DNA from: Mesocentrotus franciscanus
Lineage: Eukaryota; Echinodermata; Echinoidea; Camarodonta; Strongylocentrotidae
DNA: 64,000 nucleotides
Direction of reading: 5' to 3'
Assembly (NCBI GenBank): GCA_037976565.1
Contig: CP137668.1
Location: 34,796,088-34,860,087 of the forward strand
Of the stretch, positions 33,863 through 46,400 are shown piece by piece. The notes below the pieces were generated by a model, which did no database searches, had not been told where the DNA came from, and saw only the letters and a program-made list of their open reading frames with translations. The first letter of the stretch is position 1. Each line of letters begins with the position of its first letter. Both the position numbers and the translations under genes were made by a program.

Positions 33863-33868
33863 AGGCAA
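32752..33868 (-). pseudogene. LINE reverse transcriptase, truncated and frameshifted
   Basis: The first frame (232 codons) starts within RT motif A ([13 protein letters not shown]). It carries GVPQGS at residues 58-63, FADD at 89-92 and the [11 protein letters not shown] region. A frameshift near 33185 moves into the second frame with KKAIRLITNSNYRYPSSPLF, YNTRQRG and SFHISCIKEWNSLPEDIKN. It lacks the endonuclease and N-terminal RT. The style is CR1/Jockey-superfamily. Confidence 0.85.
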
Positions 33869-34169
33869 GGCCCTTTCGCCCCGATCTCCTTCTTTTCCAC
33901 CCCCTTTCTTTTCTTCTTGCTCTTCTTTCTTTCCCTTTCTCTCCTCTTCCCCTTCTTTTCCTTCTCTCTCTTTCTCTCTTTTTTCTGGCGCGGGGTCGGG
34001 GTGGGGGCAAGGTCCGCTCGGCGGATCCGCGCCTGGGATACATAACTACCTTTATGTTGGGTAAATTTTGGGTAAGGTTTTACAAAAGAATACTCGTTTG
34101 CAAAATAATCATATATCAGCAACCTAGTTCAAGTTTAATGCCAATAGGAAAATATTGATTAAGTCGCAA

Positions 34170-34699
34170 TTATGTGAATTTGTCCCATATGCAGGTCAAA
34201 AAAATGAAAAGGTTAAATTCCAACGGCATTTGAAAGACAATACTAATTTAGGACTTACCTCAAAACGAAAGGGTTTGAAAATGGCTTATTGTGGAAAATA
34301 ACGACCATTAGTTGTCGAATCGACATAAGTGATTGCAATCACCTAAGTAATAGTCTGATTTTCAGACCCTTGTACCGAATGGTCGTACGTTTTGTGCTGC
34401 ACAAAGATTCAATCAGTTTAATTTTGGCCATTACAAGTAGTGGGTTATTGATGTAAACAAATGCTCATGTATACCTGTTAAAGCTCATTTTATATATGTT
34501 ATTACCAAAGATAAAAGGTGGCAGTCAATGTCTGACAGTAAATTCTAGAAGGTAAACGTGTTTCCTTGCATAATTTGAATACTAGGACACTGCTTTTAAC
34601 GTTTAAATTTCACAGATAGGACGTACATGACATATTCATAATTCCTGCAAAGTTCTACAGAATTTGATGTTGGCTGCAAAAGGGACATAATATCTTTAA
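34170..34699. mobile_element. MITE family 1 copy b
   Basis: This aligns along its length with 13238-13779 (ttgtcccatatgcaggtc, gaatcgacataagtgattgcaatcac, aagggacataatatctttaa). TTAA ends it at 34696-34699. The left end is eroded. Confidence 0.75.
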
Positions 34700-34762
34700 T
34701 ATTACAAAATATGCACGTAGTGTATGTTCGGCTGAGCTATTCACAAATTACAACTTTGTTTA

Positions 34763-35502
34763 ACCCTATCTAGCCCGGGGCTTTGAACCCCCTCGACATT
34801 TTTCGCGATAATTTTTTAACTCAAAAAAATCTTGCGCTGAAATTTTGTGACTTTTTTTCTTTCGAGTCTTGCGCATCTTTTGAAAGAAATTTTTTCGAAA
34901 ATCAGACCTTCCGTTACAAAGTCACGTGACATTTTGTCTTTGCATGTCAGCCCGAAAATCGCTAATTTCCGTGATTTGTGTACAAAACATATGGAAATCT
35001 CATTTTTCAAATAAAGAAATAAAACATTGATTATTTGGTCTTGTTTATTTTGGGGTCAAAATAGTTGTATTATAGTTAGAAATGAAATAAAACAACAAAA
35101 AAAATAAAATACATAAGTTAAAAAAACAAAGAAATACATAAGAAATTATCAAAACAATAGATAACATAAGGAATAACCTGGCTCTTCCAATTTTTTTTGC
35201 TGTATTATTATCCCAAATGGGCTAAAGAATATATGTAGTGAAAACTAATGTTTAAATATGAAGAATATATGATTTATGGGTAAAAATGTGAATGTTATTA
35301 CCTTATTTGCATAAATTACCATAAATATGCAAATGAGTGAATTCTTCAAAAAAGAAAAGAAATTAGTATAGTATTCTATACACTTCAATTGACATGCATG
35401 CAAATTTTCGCGGCGATCGGCCGTTTCACGGCCGAGATCATAGGGGGAGGGCCTTAGAACCCCCGGGCTATGCAGTTTCAAAATAGCCCGGGCTACATAG
35501 GG
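34763..35502. mobile_element. piggyBac-like MITE
   Basis: TTAA at 34759-34762 and 35503-35506 flanks inverted ends CCCTATCTAGCCCGGGGCT and the complement CCCTATGTAGCCCGGGCT. TTAA targets followed by C-C-C ends fit the piggyBac superfamily. The interior is AT-rich and non-coding. Confidence 0.85.
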
Positions 35503-35734
35503 TTAAACAATCTCTTAAATGCATCGACAGAGGAAGCCGTTCTCATCGAATTATCATTACAAACATTAAAGGGAGAAAGAAAATGACCTCGAAAGCATAT
35601 GTACACTGCACTATGGTGTGTATTATGCAAGCAAAATGTCTTTCATAGTGCATCTAGTGCTTGTACGCGTAACACCTTTAAAAAATTTACTTAAAACATT
35701 ACAAAATAAGAGAATATAAGACATCTTTATCCTC

Positions 35735-36065
35735 CCGGTACCACGGCTACCTGAACATGATAAAGCTTTGATGGGCAAATACATAGCACAAGAAATTTGC
35801 TCCATGGTTCTAGGACACCCATCAAAGCACATGGACTTGCTTAAGAACAGCCGTTGAGGCTGCAGTGAGTATAACTGCGAAAAATAAATAAATTAAATCA
35901 AATTAAATACCCAGGGGGTAGGTGTCCTAGAACCATGGAGCATATTTCTTTTGCTATCTATTTGCCCATCAAAGCACATGGACTTGCTGAAGAACCGCCG
36001 TTGAGGCTGCAGTGAGTATAACTGCGAGGAAATAAATAAATGAAATCAAATTAAATACCCAAGTA
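35735..36065. repeat. Inverted plus direct duplication
   Basis: The segment tgatgggcaaatacatagc...ccatggttctaggacacc (35770-35821) is the complement of 35920-35972. In addition, catcaaagcacatggacttgct...gcagtgagtataactgcga occurs twice in direct order (35820-35883 and 35967-36028). The words gtaggtgtcctagaacc recur at the end of the minisatellite near 60340, so this is a mobile end-structure. Confidence 0.75.
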
Positions 36066-36437
36066 GAACTGCATCGGCCATACCGTCTGTCTTTATATGA
36101 CTCTACATTTGATGTGAATGTTGAGGTTAATGTTTTGGCCCATCCAATTGTGAAGCGAAGAGAGGAATAATCCTTTTTCCCTTTTAGTAATTTGCCTTAA
36201 TATCTTTTTTTAAATCATAATGAGAAAGGTTACGAAAATCTAAATATCATGATTAGATTAAAGACAAAGCTCAGTTGATTCATACAGCTGATTGGCAATC
36301 ATTTATATTGTATCATCGCCTTCTCTTTCCAATGTAAAATAAAAGGAATCGTGTGATGAAGGTGCCTTTCAATGAGAAACCTGGATTTCCTCGCTCTTAT
36401 TTTGAGGTCGAGGGACATGAATCGAGTAGTATTTCTT
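36066..36437. other. Region 3' of gene C, no gene seen
   Basis: AT-rich DNA probably including the end of gene C. No clear polyadenylation signal could be chosen. Confidence 0.35.
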
Positions 36438-36982
36438 CTAATAACAGGATGAGCTACGTTGAGCCTGTGGCATCCTTCGATCGAAATCTGCCCCACCTGG
36501 ATCTGGTGAGTTCGATGTCATCGACTTTGGCGAAGGCCTATCCATTTGAATGTCTGCATCGTCATAGTCATGTCTATCCTGGTTAATGGTAGAACCTTCA
36601 GAAATTGGGCTTCCCTTTGAGGTCAACAAGTCTGAGAGTTTATCTTGCCCAGGTAGTGGTCGAACTGTCTGGAATGAACCATCGACGTCTACCATTGTGA
36701 TAGGCTCCTCGAAAGGACGCGTTACAACATTAGATTTGACAATGTGTTTGCTCCTTTGTGATGAGGCGAATCTGAAGGTATCACATGAAGCTGGATTTGC
36801 TGACTGGGGAGTCTTACCGCTGCGTCAGAAACATCTATGTCCGTAGGCTCGATAGATTCAGGATCTTGATAACTTTGTTCTTTGTTGATAGGTTGACAAG
36901 GATTTGTACGGTCGCTTTTAGGTTCCAAGTTCAGCGTACGTACGATCCGTGCTGATTAGTCGTAGAGGAAGAGGTCGAAGAT
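36438..36982 (-). pseudogene. Broken extension of gene C cytoplasmic region
   Basis: After the stop at 36983 two more coding-like pieces follow. 36928-36722 is in the same frame (EPKSDRTNPCQPINKEQ ... SYQDPESIEPTDID). 36695-36438 is in another frame, readable continuously from TRPFEEPITMVDVDGSFQ to the stop. Both are hydrophilic and rich in Asp, Ser, Pro and Gln, like a cytoplasmic tail. Two or more indels separate them. Either the ancestral tail was longer and has decayed, or the assembly has indel errors, or small introns were missed. Confidence 0.4.
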
Positions 36983-37454
36983 TCAAAGAACACACCGGAG
37001 GTACATATGCCACAAGAATCCTTGATCTTGGACTTGCGTTGATGGAAGGGTTCGTGAAGAAGAGTAGATTGCTAACTCGGAGAAAGTCTGATCATTCGTC
37101 AAGGTGTTCTCGGTTTCTTCGATACTGGAAGCCGTTTGAAGAGGACTGATACTTGGGATGTCGTTGGTAGAATTTTCAGTAGATCGGAAACTTGTAGAAA
37201 CCATAGAAAGAAAATGGTCTTGTCTAGATACTTCTGTTCTAATCTGATGGTTTTTGCTTTTAGGATATTCTGACAGATCCAATGTTGTAACCATACCTAT
37301 GCTGGGTATGTTTTCATTCTCAACGACTGTGTTTGAATAAAAGATTCCAAAGGTTGGGTGGAATCTCGACGTATCTTCTGGAGAGCGGGTTCTTGTTCTT
37401 CTGGATCTTCGCTCCGACTCTCCGTGGACTTTGGTCTGGTACCGCCCCAAACAC
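36983..37454 (-). CDS. Copy C cytoplasmic-tail exon
   Basis: The acceptor tattgttatcatag precedes G-TGT-TTG, whose first base completes the Trp codon split at the TM exon end (CCA TG/gtaggt). This phase-2 fit supports the exon. The 155-codon tail opens with a basic juxtamembrane stretch (SERRSRRTRTRS), then is Ser/Thr-rich (STSFRSTENSTND, SISPLQTASS) and ends at a TGA. I see no canonical ITIM or ITAM. Coding-like sequence continues past the stop in broken frames. Confidence 0.6.
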
Positions 37455-40400
37455 CTATGATAACAATAGATTTTTATCCCTCAATAATGAAACACATGTA
37501 AATTTATTTTAGGGTACAATGACGAATAATACATATTCAATTTTTCCCCTGCACTTGGTTAAAGTTAAACGATGAATTATGTGGTGATTATAAGTTGGTG
37601 AACGTATTTCTTATTCTGTTAGCTAAACAAAACACTAATTTTATGTGATATAGAATTAGAGTGGCATATCTACTAGAGCAATTACACATATGCTTTCTAA
37701 ATTAAAATCCCGATTTATGAACTAACAGTTCATACAGTCGACCGAGCTCCAATTTTGTGTACTTTAGTGTATCATACGAAGATAAAATTACATCCCGTTT
37801 GGGATGGTCTGTAATTTATTCATCATGAATTGTTATGTCCATCCGAATCAAAGTAAAATTGAATTATCAAATGCAATATTCGTATTGTATTTAACCACGG
37901 CATGTAACTCTAGTTTGTCTGCTGAAAACTCGTTACTGCCGATGGTGCAGCGTTGCCGGATAAGGTACAGTTTTTCTAGTGCTAAAAAAAAACAATACTT
38001 GCCCCGAAGAAAACGAATTATTCGACAGTCCCGCTGTTGAATGTCACCAACCGCCAGTGAGCTGAATGTATCAGAGATTAGGTGTGTGTAAAAGAATAAG
38101 AAGCAGGATGATGCATTTAATTAACAGAATCGCCTTTCGAGAATTCATAATAAAAAGCCAACTTGCATAATACGTGAAAAATCTAATGTGAACAAATATA
38201 ATCAACCTCAAGGTGTCAAAATGTCTTTAAATACATTTCTTACTTTTCAGCATGAAAAATAAACGATCCTGGAACGGCTACACTATATCAATTATGTATT
38301 TGAGGTATGGAGTCCATTTTCCCCGTAATTTAGTTATCATGATCTTCTGCTCAAGATATATGAAAATTGTTCCCACCAACTACCCATAACTGCATGTTCT
38401 CTCTTTATGTCTTGTTGTGCATATATTTAGCCGGTAAGCTCACAGTGCTTTCTATGGGGATATTTTTTTCTTTCTGAAATCTGCCCAGATCTATAGATAT
38501 TTATTTATTTATTTATTTATCTTTCACATATTAAAAAACAGGGTAGCTCATTCACAATTGTGGTCTACCATGAGGCCCTGTACATAAAAGGAGAGAACAA
38601 AAAATAAAGTAACAGAATCTTTAAGGATATACAACAAAAAACATGGCAAAGTAATACTACCCACATATACACAAAAAGAGGAAAAATTTAAGAAAGATTG
38701 GACATACAAGAAGTTACGCCTGGCAAGAAACATTTAACGATAACTGGGCATTACTTGCATTATTCAAGATTAAGTCTCAGGCCTGTTATTACACTGAAAA
38801 GATAGAACCATCTTACATTTAGTACATTGTGTTATACAGTATTGCCTTGACTTTCCTTTTGAATATGTTAAGTGATTGGGATTGGCGAATATCTAAAGGA
38901 AGATTGTTCCAGTTCTATAAGACTAGGTTAAACAGTGAGGCGCCATATCGTCTTGATATTTCTATTGATTGTGTTCTTTTGTAAATGTACAGAGCACCGA
39001 CTGATTACAGTTAACTGAAATGCAAATGCAAGTGAAAGTGTAAAGTAAAATTTGAAACTTTAGGTAAAAAATCTCCACACCTAGACATTGAAACGTAAAG
39101 CTAAGTACTGATTATATATATTTATATACCATTTTCTGAGCAGATTTTATCAAGGATTACCTACCATGGACTTTCCCCATCCCTTTTTTTTGTTGGCATT
39201 TTTTTCCAAGTAATGATGCAGACGAAGCTGATGATGATGATGACGAGAGTGAGAACGCCAGACGAAATCCTGAGAGTTCCACTGCCACTAGTTTCTGTAA
39301 ATTTATCAGCGTCAATAAGTATGCCGTTAAATCGAAGACCCGTTTTTTTCGTTCATCGGCTGCATGTGTTGATACAGTAGGAGATAGGTTTGATTATAAT
39401 TATCTTTAAGTTTGGCTCATTGATATTAAAATGAAATATCCTTGAAGAAAATCAAATGTGGTGTCGGCACTGTCGCTTTTCAAACTAAAGTGTGCCAAAT
39501 TTGGTGTTACTGGGGGGTTCTCCTGGACCCGCCACTATATGCATGATGACATCTGAATGTGTGTTTGATAACCCGAAGAGACAAATAGAATAAGAGAAAG
39601 AGAAGGAGAAAAAAGATAAAGATAAAAGATAGTTCCCTGAATAAACTGCTATGTGATTGTCATACCGATGCTTACCAATTATTTTTGAAGTGGTTTTGGA
39701 AGATGATAATGTCGATGTTACTACAAAGAAGCACAAAGAAAATCCATGTTAAAGGAAACTGTGTCTTGTTATTTTGCCTTTACTTTACATGATAATAATT
39801 CAGAAACAAAATACAGCCTGCAATGTCATAAAAAGAGAGCACAGATTTGCATAAATCCAAGAATTGTATTTTGGTTTCTTTACCAATAATTACTAAAATT
39901 AATGAATACAGTTAGCTTGCACAAATACGAACTTATCATACACTGAAAAATTGAATATTTAACTTTAAAAAAGGCATTAAGACAAACATTGTTAATGGTT
40001 ATTTATTTCCTGATATAACTTGAAAATGAAAAATGTCAATTTGTGCTGTAACCTGATTTTTAAAATACGAATGCCCAGTATTTTATAAAGAGCTTGAAAT
40101 TGCGCACAACTTAATTTGATATTACTATCATTGTCATTGATCAGTGATTGATAGGAGGACCGTTTTATTATTATTTTGATCTCATCATTGTTAAATGTGC
40201 CCCCGCAGAAATTCACCCACACCCACACACTACGTCAGCTTGTACGAATTGTACCCGTGTTTGTTGGAACCAGATTATGAAAGAAAAACTCCGCAAAAAT
40301 GATAAATCTGACTGAAAGTTGCAAAGGTATGGTTTTCGCTAAATATCAATATATATATATATATATATAATTAACTATACATTAACTTTATATCCCATCA

Positions 40401-43400
40401 ATTATAGAATAATTACAAGAAACCAACAATATATGAATCAACATACATGAAAACTTGTCTTCCAATATAAACTAAGAGTAAACTGGAAGTAAAGTAACGC
40501 AACTTGAGTATTCCACTCAAACACAGGGCTTAAAGCCTATCTGCGTACACTGAGTAGTTACATAGTAAATGTAAGATTGTGCATCTCTTCAATCATACAT
40601 CAAATATGCATCAACTACGCCGAAAATATCAGCAATGTTCATTAATCCTTCATCAGTACATGTTCTCCAAGAGATAAATGTAAACTTAAAAACTCAATTC
40701 GTTATTGTTCTACCGATGATTCAACCAAGAAAGTGATGCTGCCAACAACGCAAGTTATATCATTTTCTGGTGAAATATCATTAAGATCGCGAGCCAACTA
40801 AGCGTTAGTAAGTATGGGGTAATTGACATTCTCTTTGCAAATATCTCGACAATGTTTCAAAAGGTATAATTTCCTATCAAAATTATCATATCATAGAAGC
40901 TGAAAGGATTAGTGTAATTAAAGAAGAAAGCTACAATCCTAAGTTGCCAATTTGACCTCAGAATCTTACCGGATACGGACAACGACTCTTCGTCAGCTAG
41001 ACCTACATGGATATAGGGGAAAGAGATAGAGAGAATGAGAGAGAGAGAGAGAGAGAGAGCGGAGGGTGTGCGTGGAAGGAATAACAATTGAGAGAAAGAG
41101 AGAGAGAGAGTTAAACATTGAGGGAAATTATCACAAATCTGTAATAAAGCACTGATTACTACGTTCTCTAATAAACAACTGATTACTACGTTCATAACAA
41201 TAAGCAATTTGAAGAAGAAAGAAAATATGACCAAGGAGCAGTTTTCTTACAGGGCACATCGTGTGACAGAAAATGGAGAACAAAAATTGACGTTTTGAAG
41301 TGACTTTTAAAAGACCCGGTCCCTCCTTTCCGATAGTGAAGCATAAATAGCTACCTTGCAGACTTTGAGAAGTAAGCGACGGTGAAAGTCCGAATGATAA
41401 TTAGCTTCAACCATTTGTGATTGTTTTTAAAAAATTTGTTGTAGAGATGGGGCAGGGTCTTTAAAAAGCTGTCAAAAAGCGACAAACAAAAGCTATTTGT
41501 GATATTTCAAAATCATAGTTAGTAATTGGTAAAACTGAAACCGAGTGGTTCACTTCATGCAACTTTTCTAAATTATAAATTAGTGGGGAAACATAACTTT
41601 GACTTGATTTGAAGTTTATTTATTGCACTTGTGTTTACAATCTTTTAACATGTAAGTTAGGCCACTTAAAAAAAAGAGTACCGAAGCTGTGAAGTCATAA
41701 AAATCTATTTTTAGAATTTCTTAATTTGAACTTCATTTTCCGAAAGAACATCAAAAATAATGTCCAAATGTCGAAAAACCTGTTGAATATGTTAAGTATT
41801 AGCTGAGATATGACCATCTGAATAAATAGATTTCCTATAGGAACTCAGTGTTATTTTGCTCTGTTTCGTAATGTTATGAACCAGAGCAATATAACACTGA
41901 GTTCCTATAGGAAATCTATTTATTCTGATGGTCATATCTCAGCCAATACTTAACATATTCAATAGGTTTTCGACATTTGGAGATTATTTTTTATGCTGTT
42001 TCCTAGTTCAAATTGAGAAATTCGAAAAAATTGTTTTTGTTATGACGTCACACTTCACCACTCTTATTGATGCACATTAAGTTGGAATAGATTTGTATCC
42101 TTTATTATAGATATAGATTATTTCTTCTCAGAACTGTATTGATCAACACAAGGAGATATAGTGATTGATCAATTAAGTTCTGAAAAGATATTTATCTATG
42201 AAGAAAAAACGATACTGTCACAATCATTTTATGAAAAGAGGTAAGAAAAAAATTATTACAACTTTACAGGCAACAGAGTAAATATGAACTTGTAAAGTAA
42301 TACTATAACATAACATTTTTCGTCCACGTCATTATGTAACGTCTTGTTCTAATTACCAATTTTCCTTTTTCGGCAGGATGGAATGGTTCCATGCCATTCA
42401 AAGTCTTCAGTTGTAGAGGTTGTTGCCTTGCCACATCTCATTTTCCTATCTTCACCCACCAACTCGTAGTTGTCATTACACTTGGCGTAGACAGTTGTGT
42501 CGTACATGAATCCATTTGATGTATTTTTCCATGATCCGTTGTCTAGCTTAGGCGGCTCGCTGCAGAATCCAAAAGAGACTGTAAAGGGGAACAAAACACT
42601 TTACTTTTTAAAGACCCTGCCTCATCAATGGTAAACACAAATAAAGTTCGTGTGATTTGAATACTTGACATGGGAGGTACAGATCGTGGCTTCCATAGTT
42701 TGGCAAGACATTAATCTCATATACCACAAATCTCCATGCAAAGTTAAAAGTGGTACGAGTGTGCTTCGAATCTGCATTCGGTTCAGTTGGATTCTGATAT
42801 AACACCACCGGTCAGGATCAATACCGATTTTCCGCTATCACCCAAATAGCACGTTGTCGCTATTGGCCTAGCCCTGTCGACAGAGGGCGCATATGTCCTC
42901 ACGTGTTGTTGCTATAGGAAAAGTTACATATAATCAGAAAATATACTTTTCAGTTAATGTTTTCGCTTGATCATTCCAATTAGTCTCACACTGCTGCTTC
43001 ATTTATTCATCTTCTGATCTACAAAAACATAAAGATAGTCTAGCCAGAACATTCGCCAAAAAAGGGCACCTTGTTTTATGATACATGTCTGTACAACTTG
43101 GTGGCATATTGTAAGCAAGCGTCCCCTTCGGGCAGTGTTTGTTGCTATTTTTGTTAGTTTTGGGGATACCGTCACTTGTCAAAATGACATAATAGCTTAA
43201 GACCCTATTGGAAGTAAAAATGAAATTCATGTAGATGAATTGCATATCAACGGAAAGCTTAACATTCATAAATTACATTGTAAATGATATGCTATTTTAG
43301 GTATGTCATGGGAGTAGCAGCTCTCCGAACACTCGAAAAATTAGAAATTTAAAAAATTGGAAGTTGCTGACCTAAAAACTAGCTGTCGACTGGATGACAT

Positions 43401-46400
43401 AGTAGGCTGTTTGCGCAACCGGCGACGCGGCCTTCTACAACGCTAATCTTAGCGGGGGTCGCACTCAGGGCGAAAATTTCCGCGTATCGTCCAAACCTAC
43501 GACGGTATTCAGCCGAATTAGCGTCGGAAGTCGAGCTAGTACGGGGTGGCGTGATCAGCCAATCAGAGCGCTTGTTAACTGTGACGGCGAGGCTCGCATG
43601 TAAATGGGCGGTACGACTTTTCTGACGTCACGCAAGCGCTGAAACTCCCGCGTATCCAGAGTTGCGAAACTGCATTAGATCGCGACGGTAGCCCGAGTAC
43701 GGAGATGGTCACAGCTCATTTAAATACCCCGTAGTCAGCACTTGCGTCGCCGGGCGAAAAGTCGCTAATTTTATGTCGAGTACGCATATTTACAATGACT
43801 TTGCATTACTTCAGCACGGCTCATCGCCTCAGCTATATAGGTGAGCCGATCGGGTCCACATGTCATGTCGTCACCGTAACTGCTGATCCCTCTTGACCTG
43901 TAATTAGGAGGGGTGTTGAAAATGTGCTTTCGTGCAATACTGAATGTACAAATATTATTAATTCCCTTATATTTGTAATTTTCGTTCATTCAGCATTCCA
44001 TTGGTTTAAAGTTGTATTTCATCGGATAGGGTCTTGAAAGGCTTTCCAATAAATACAGTGGGTATTTCAAAAGTTTTACGATTACTACAAAATAAAAACT
44101 TCAAAAATTGGATTACCGTTGAAGAGAGTAGTCCAGTGTCCGGTCGGGTTTTCAGTGTTTGTTCTACAGAGATCACGATTTGAGGTAAGTTTGGTAACAT
44201 CCAATGCAGTTTGATTGATGCACGAGCAGTTGGTTGCGCTATGATGTACAGCATACTGTGGAGTTGCAGAGTATGAGTTGCAGTGGGTAAGACATTGATC
44301 CCTGCTCAGCTTTACACTTCTTGACAGCAGATGGGTGTATTCCGCAAGGTTAAAACACCCAAGTTGACTCAAAACTTTAAAAAAAAGAAATAGACATGAA
44401 TATACATACGTGTAAACAAAACGATATTCTGAGATAGCCTGTAACACAGAGTTAACATCAAGTTGTTTATCTCCAGAAAAAAAAATCTCCTTTACTGCTA
44501 ACTACATCAATTTTGAGTAACATTATTTAATTGACCCTTATATGTAAAGAGTTGGGATTGATCCAAATCAATCTCAAATTGTTCCTACCATCGTAAAATT
44601 ATAATCGTAGTTGCATAGTTTCAACCTCGTATCAATTTCAGACTATCTCGGGCTGATAAATTGCTTTCTTTAATATCTTCTTTGTGATATTTCTGGGCCG
44701 TCAGTCCAATGTCTTCTGCTTCAAATCCCAGGGAACACTTGTTGCTCATTAGTGTATACAGTGAAGATCAGCGGGGCAAAAACACAGCCTTGTGGTATGC
44801 CATCCCTTATTTTTCCATCTTATCTTTTGTTTTGTATTTCGTTCAACAAAGAAGCGCACGCCATGTTTTACTTGGATCAGGTTAGTATTCTTGAGATAGG
44901 GTCATTTATAATCGAACAGCAAGGCTTCATCATATATTAAATTTAAACATGTAAAATATAATTATATACAATAAATTGATTCCAGTTTCATTGAAGACCT
45001 TTGTGGTTTAATTAAGGTTGTCACAGTGATAAGAGCTGTACTGACACTGGGGAGAATATCCATATTGTTCACCATTAATTTATTTATGTACGCATACTTA
45101 CCATTACAATTTATCACTACCGATTCGTAAGCATGTGTACAACAGGATCTAATGTTCTCGCAATCTCGAAGGCGATGAGTGACTGTGAACATAACAAATA
45201 ATGTATTACGTACAGGTGCTGAATGTTGTATCTTTCTGTATCTTTCTGTATCTTTCTGTGGCTGTGAAAAATCCACTTTTATCTCCATAATCCTACAGGA
45301 ATTTGGCTTTTTGTAGATCTTATCTTGTTATTTACTCTTAATTAGACCTGACTGTTGATTTTGAAGGGATATTTTTCAGCTCCCAAATGGATATTTTGAT
45401 GTGGATTTTCTGAATCACCCTGCATCTATATGGAATGTTTGCTCTGGTCCCACATACCAGATTCCTAGTTGGACATCACTCAGCTCTGGGACAGTTTTGT
45501 CTGGCAGCAGCCAAGTTGGTTGTGCAGTCATGCAAGTATAATTATCTTTTCATGAATGCTTTTACCGGGAGTAACTTGCTTGATCTGTGATTCATTTTCA
45601 TTTTTCACTCTCATAACTTTGCTGGTGTTTTCGTGCCTTGAGAATTAAATTGTCATTCTGAATTCTGATGTGTCATAAGATCCCATGTACTGTCACTAGT
45701 ACATTTACGCGCTGGATCTGAAACTGTCTGCTAAGCCTCTGCAGCCCTGCAAGTATTATTGGCCAAACAGTATACTCTTCCAGCAGCAAAATACATTTTA
45801 AATGGCTAGCAACGCAAGCCCCCAGCCTTCTTCACAGAAAAATAAGCTCAACAAAAAATCAGTGAAGTCTGGCACCACCGGGGTTATTGGTGGAAAGGGC
45901 ACAAGGTTACTCAGTCAAAACTCAAAGCAGCAAAGTAAGGGAAATCTGTCACTAGACACAAGTCTAAACAGTAGTCAATCCTCCAGTATTTGCTCCAGTC
46001 ATCCTAGCATGGGCAGTCAAGGTCGACAGAGCTCTGCAGTAAAAAATATTAGCAGGGCCCACAACAGTAGACCCTCAGTGACGTTGAAGGGCAAAAGAGT
46101 AAAAAAAAGGAGGAATCAGAGAACGTCAAACCAACCGGAACACATATACCACAGTCTGACAGCAACGACCTGTGTTGCGATGGTTGTCACGACACTTGCA
46201 CAAGTTCTTTAGTCCAGTGTGAATTATGTAATAAATGGCTATGTTCTGGCTGTGCGAATCTTGAAGCTAAAGTGATCAAGGACATAGGCAAATGGAGTAC
46301 CATTCATTTCTTCTGCATGACATGTGATTTAGAAGCCAAACTGAAATTGCACACACCATATACTTCAAGGAAGTCTGATGAAATCACCGTACCTCCCTCT

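Larger units (their letters stand above)
30266..34035. mobile_element. Composite nested transposon with 8-bp target duplication
   Basis: The left end CAGGCGCGGATCC (30266) and the right end GGATCCGCGCCTG (to 34035) are inverted repeats. GGATACAT is duplicated outside them at 30258-30265 and 34036-34043, so the whole 3.8-kb block sits in one ancestral site. The shell resembles the 395-bp MITE at 54488 (hAT-like: 8-bp duplication, ends with GGCGGATCCA). It has been swollen by internal tandem repeats, a Transib-like MITE and a minus-strand LINE. Confidence 0.85.
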
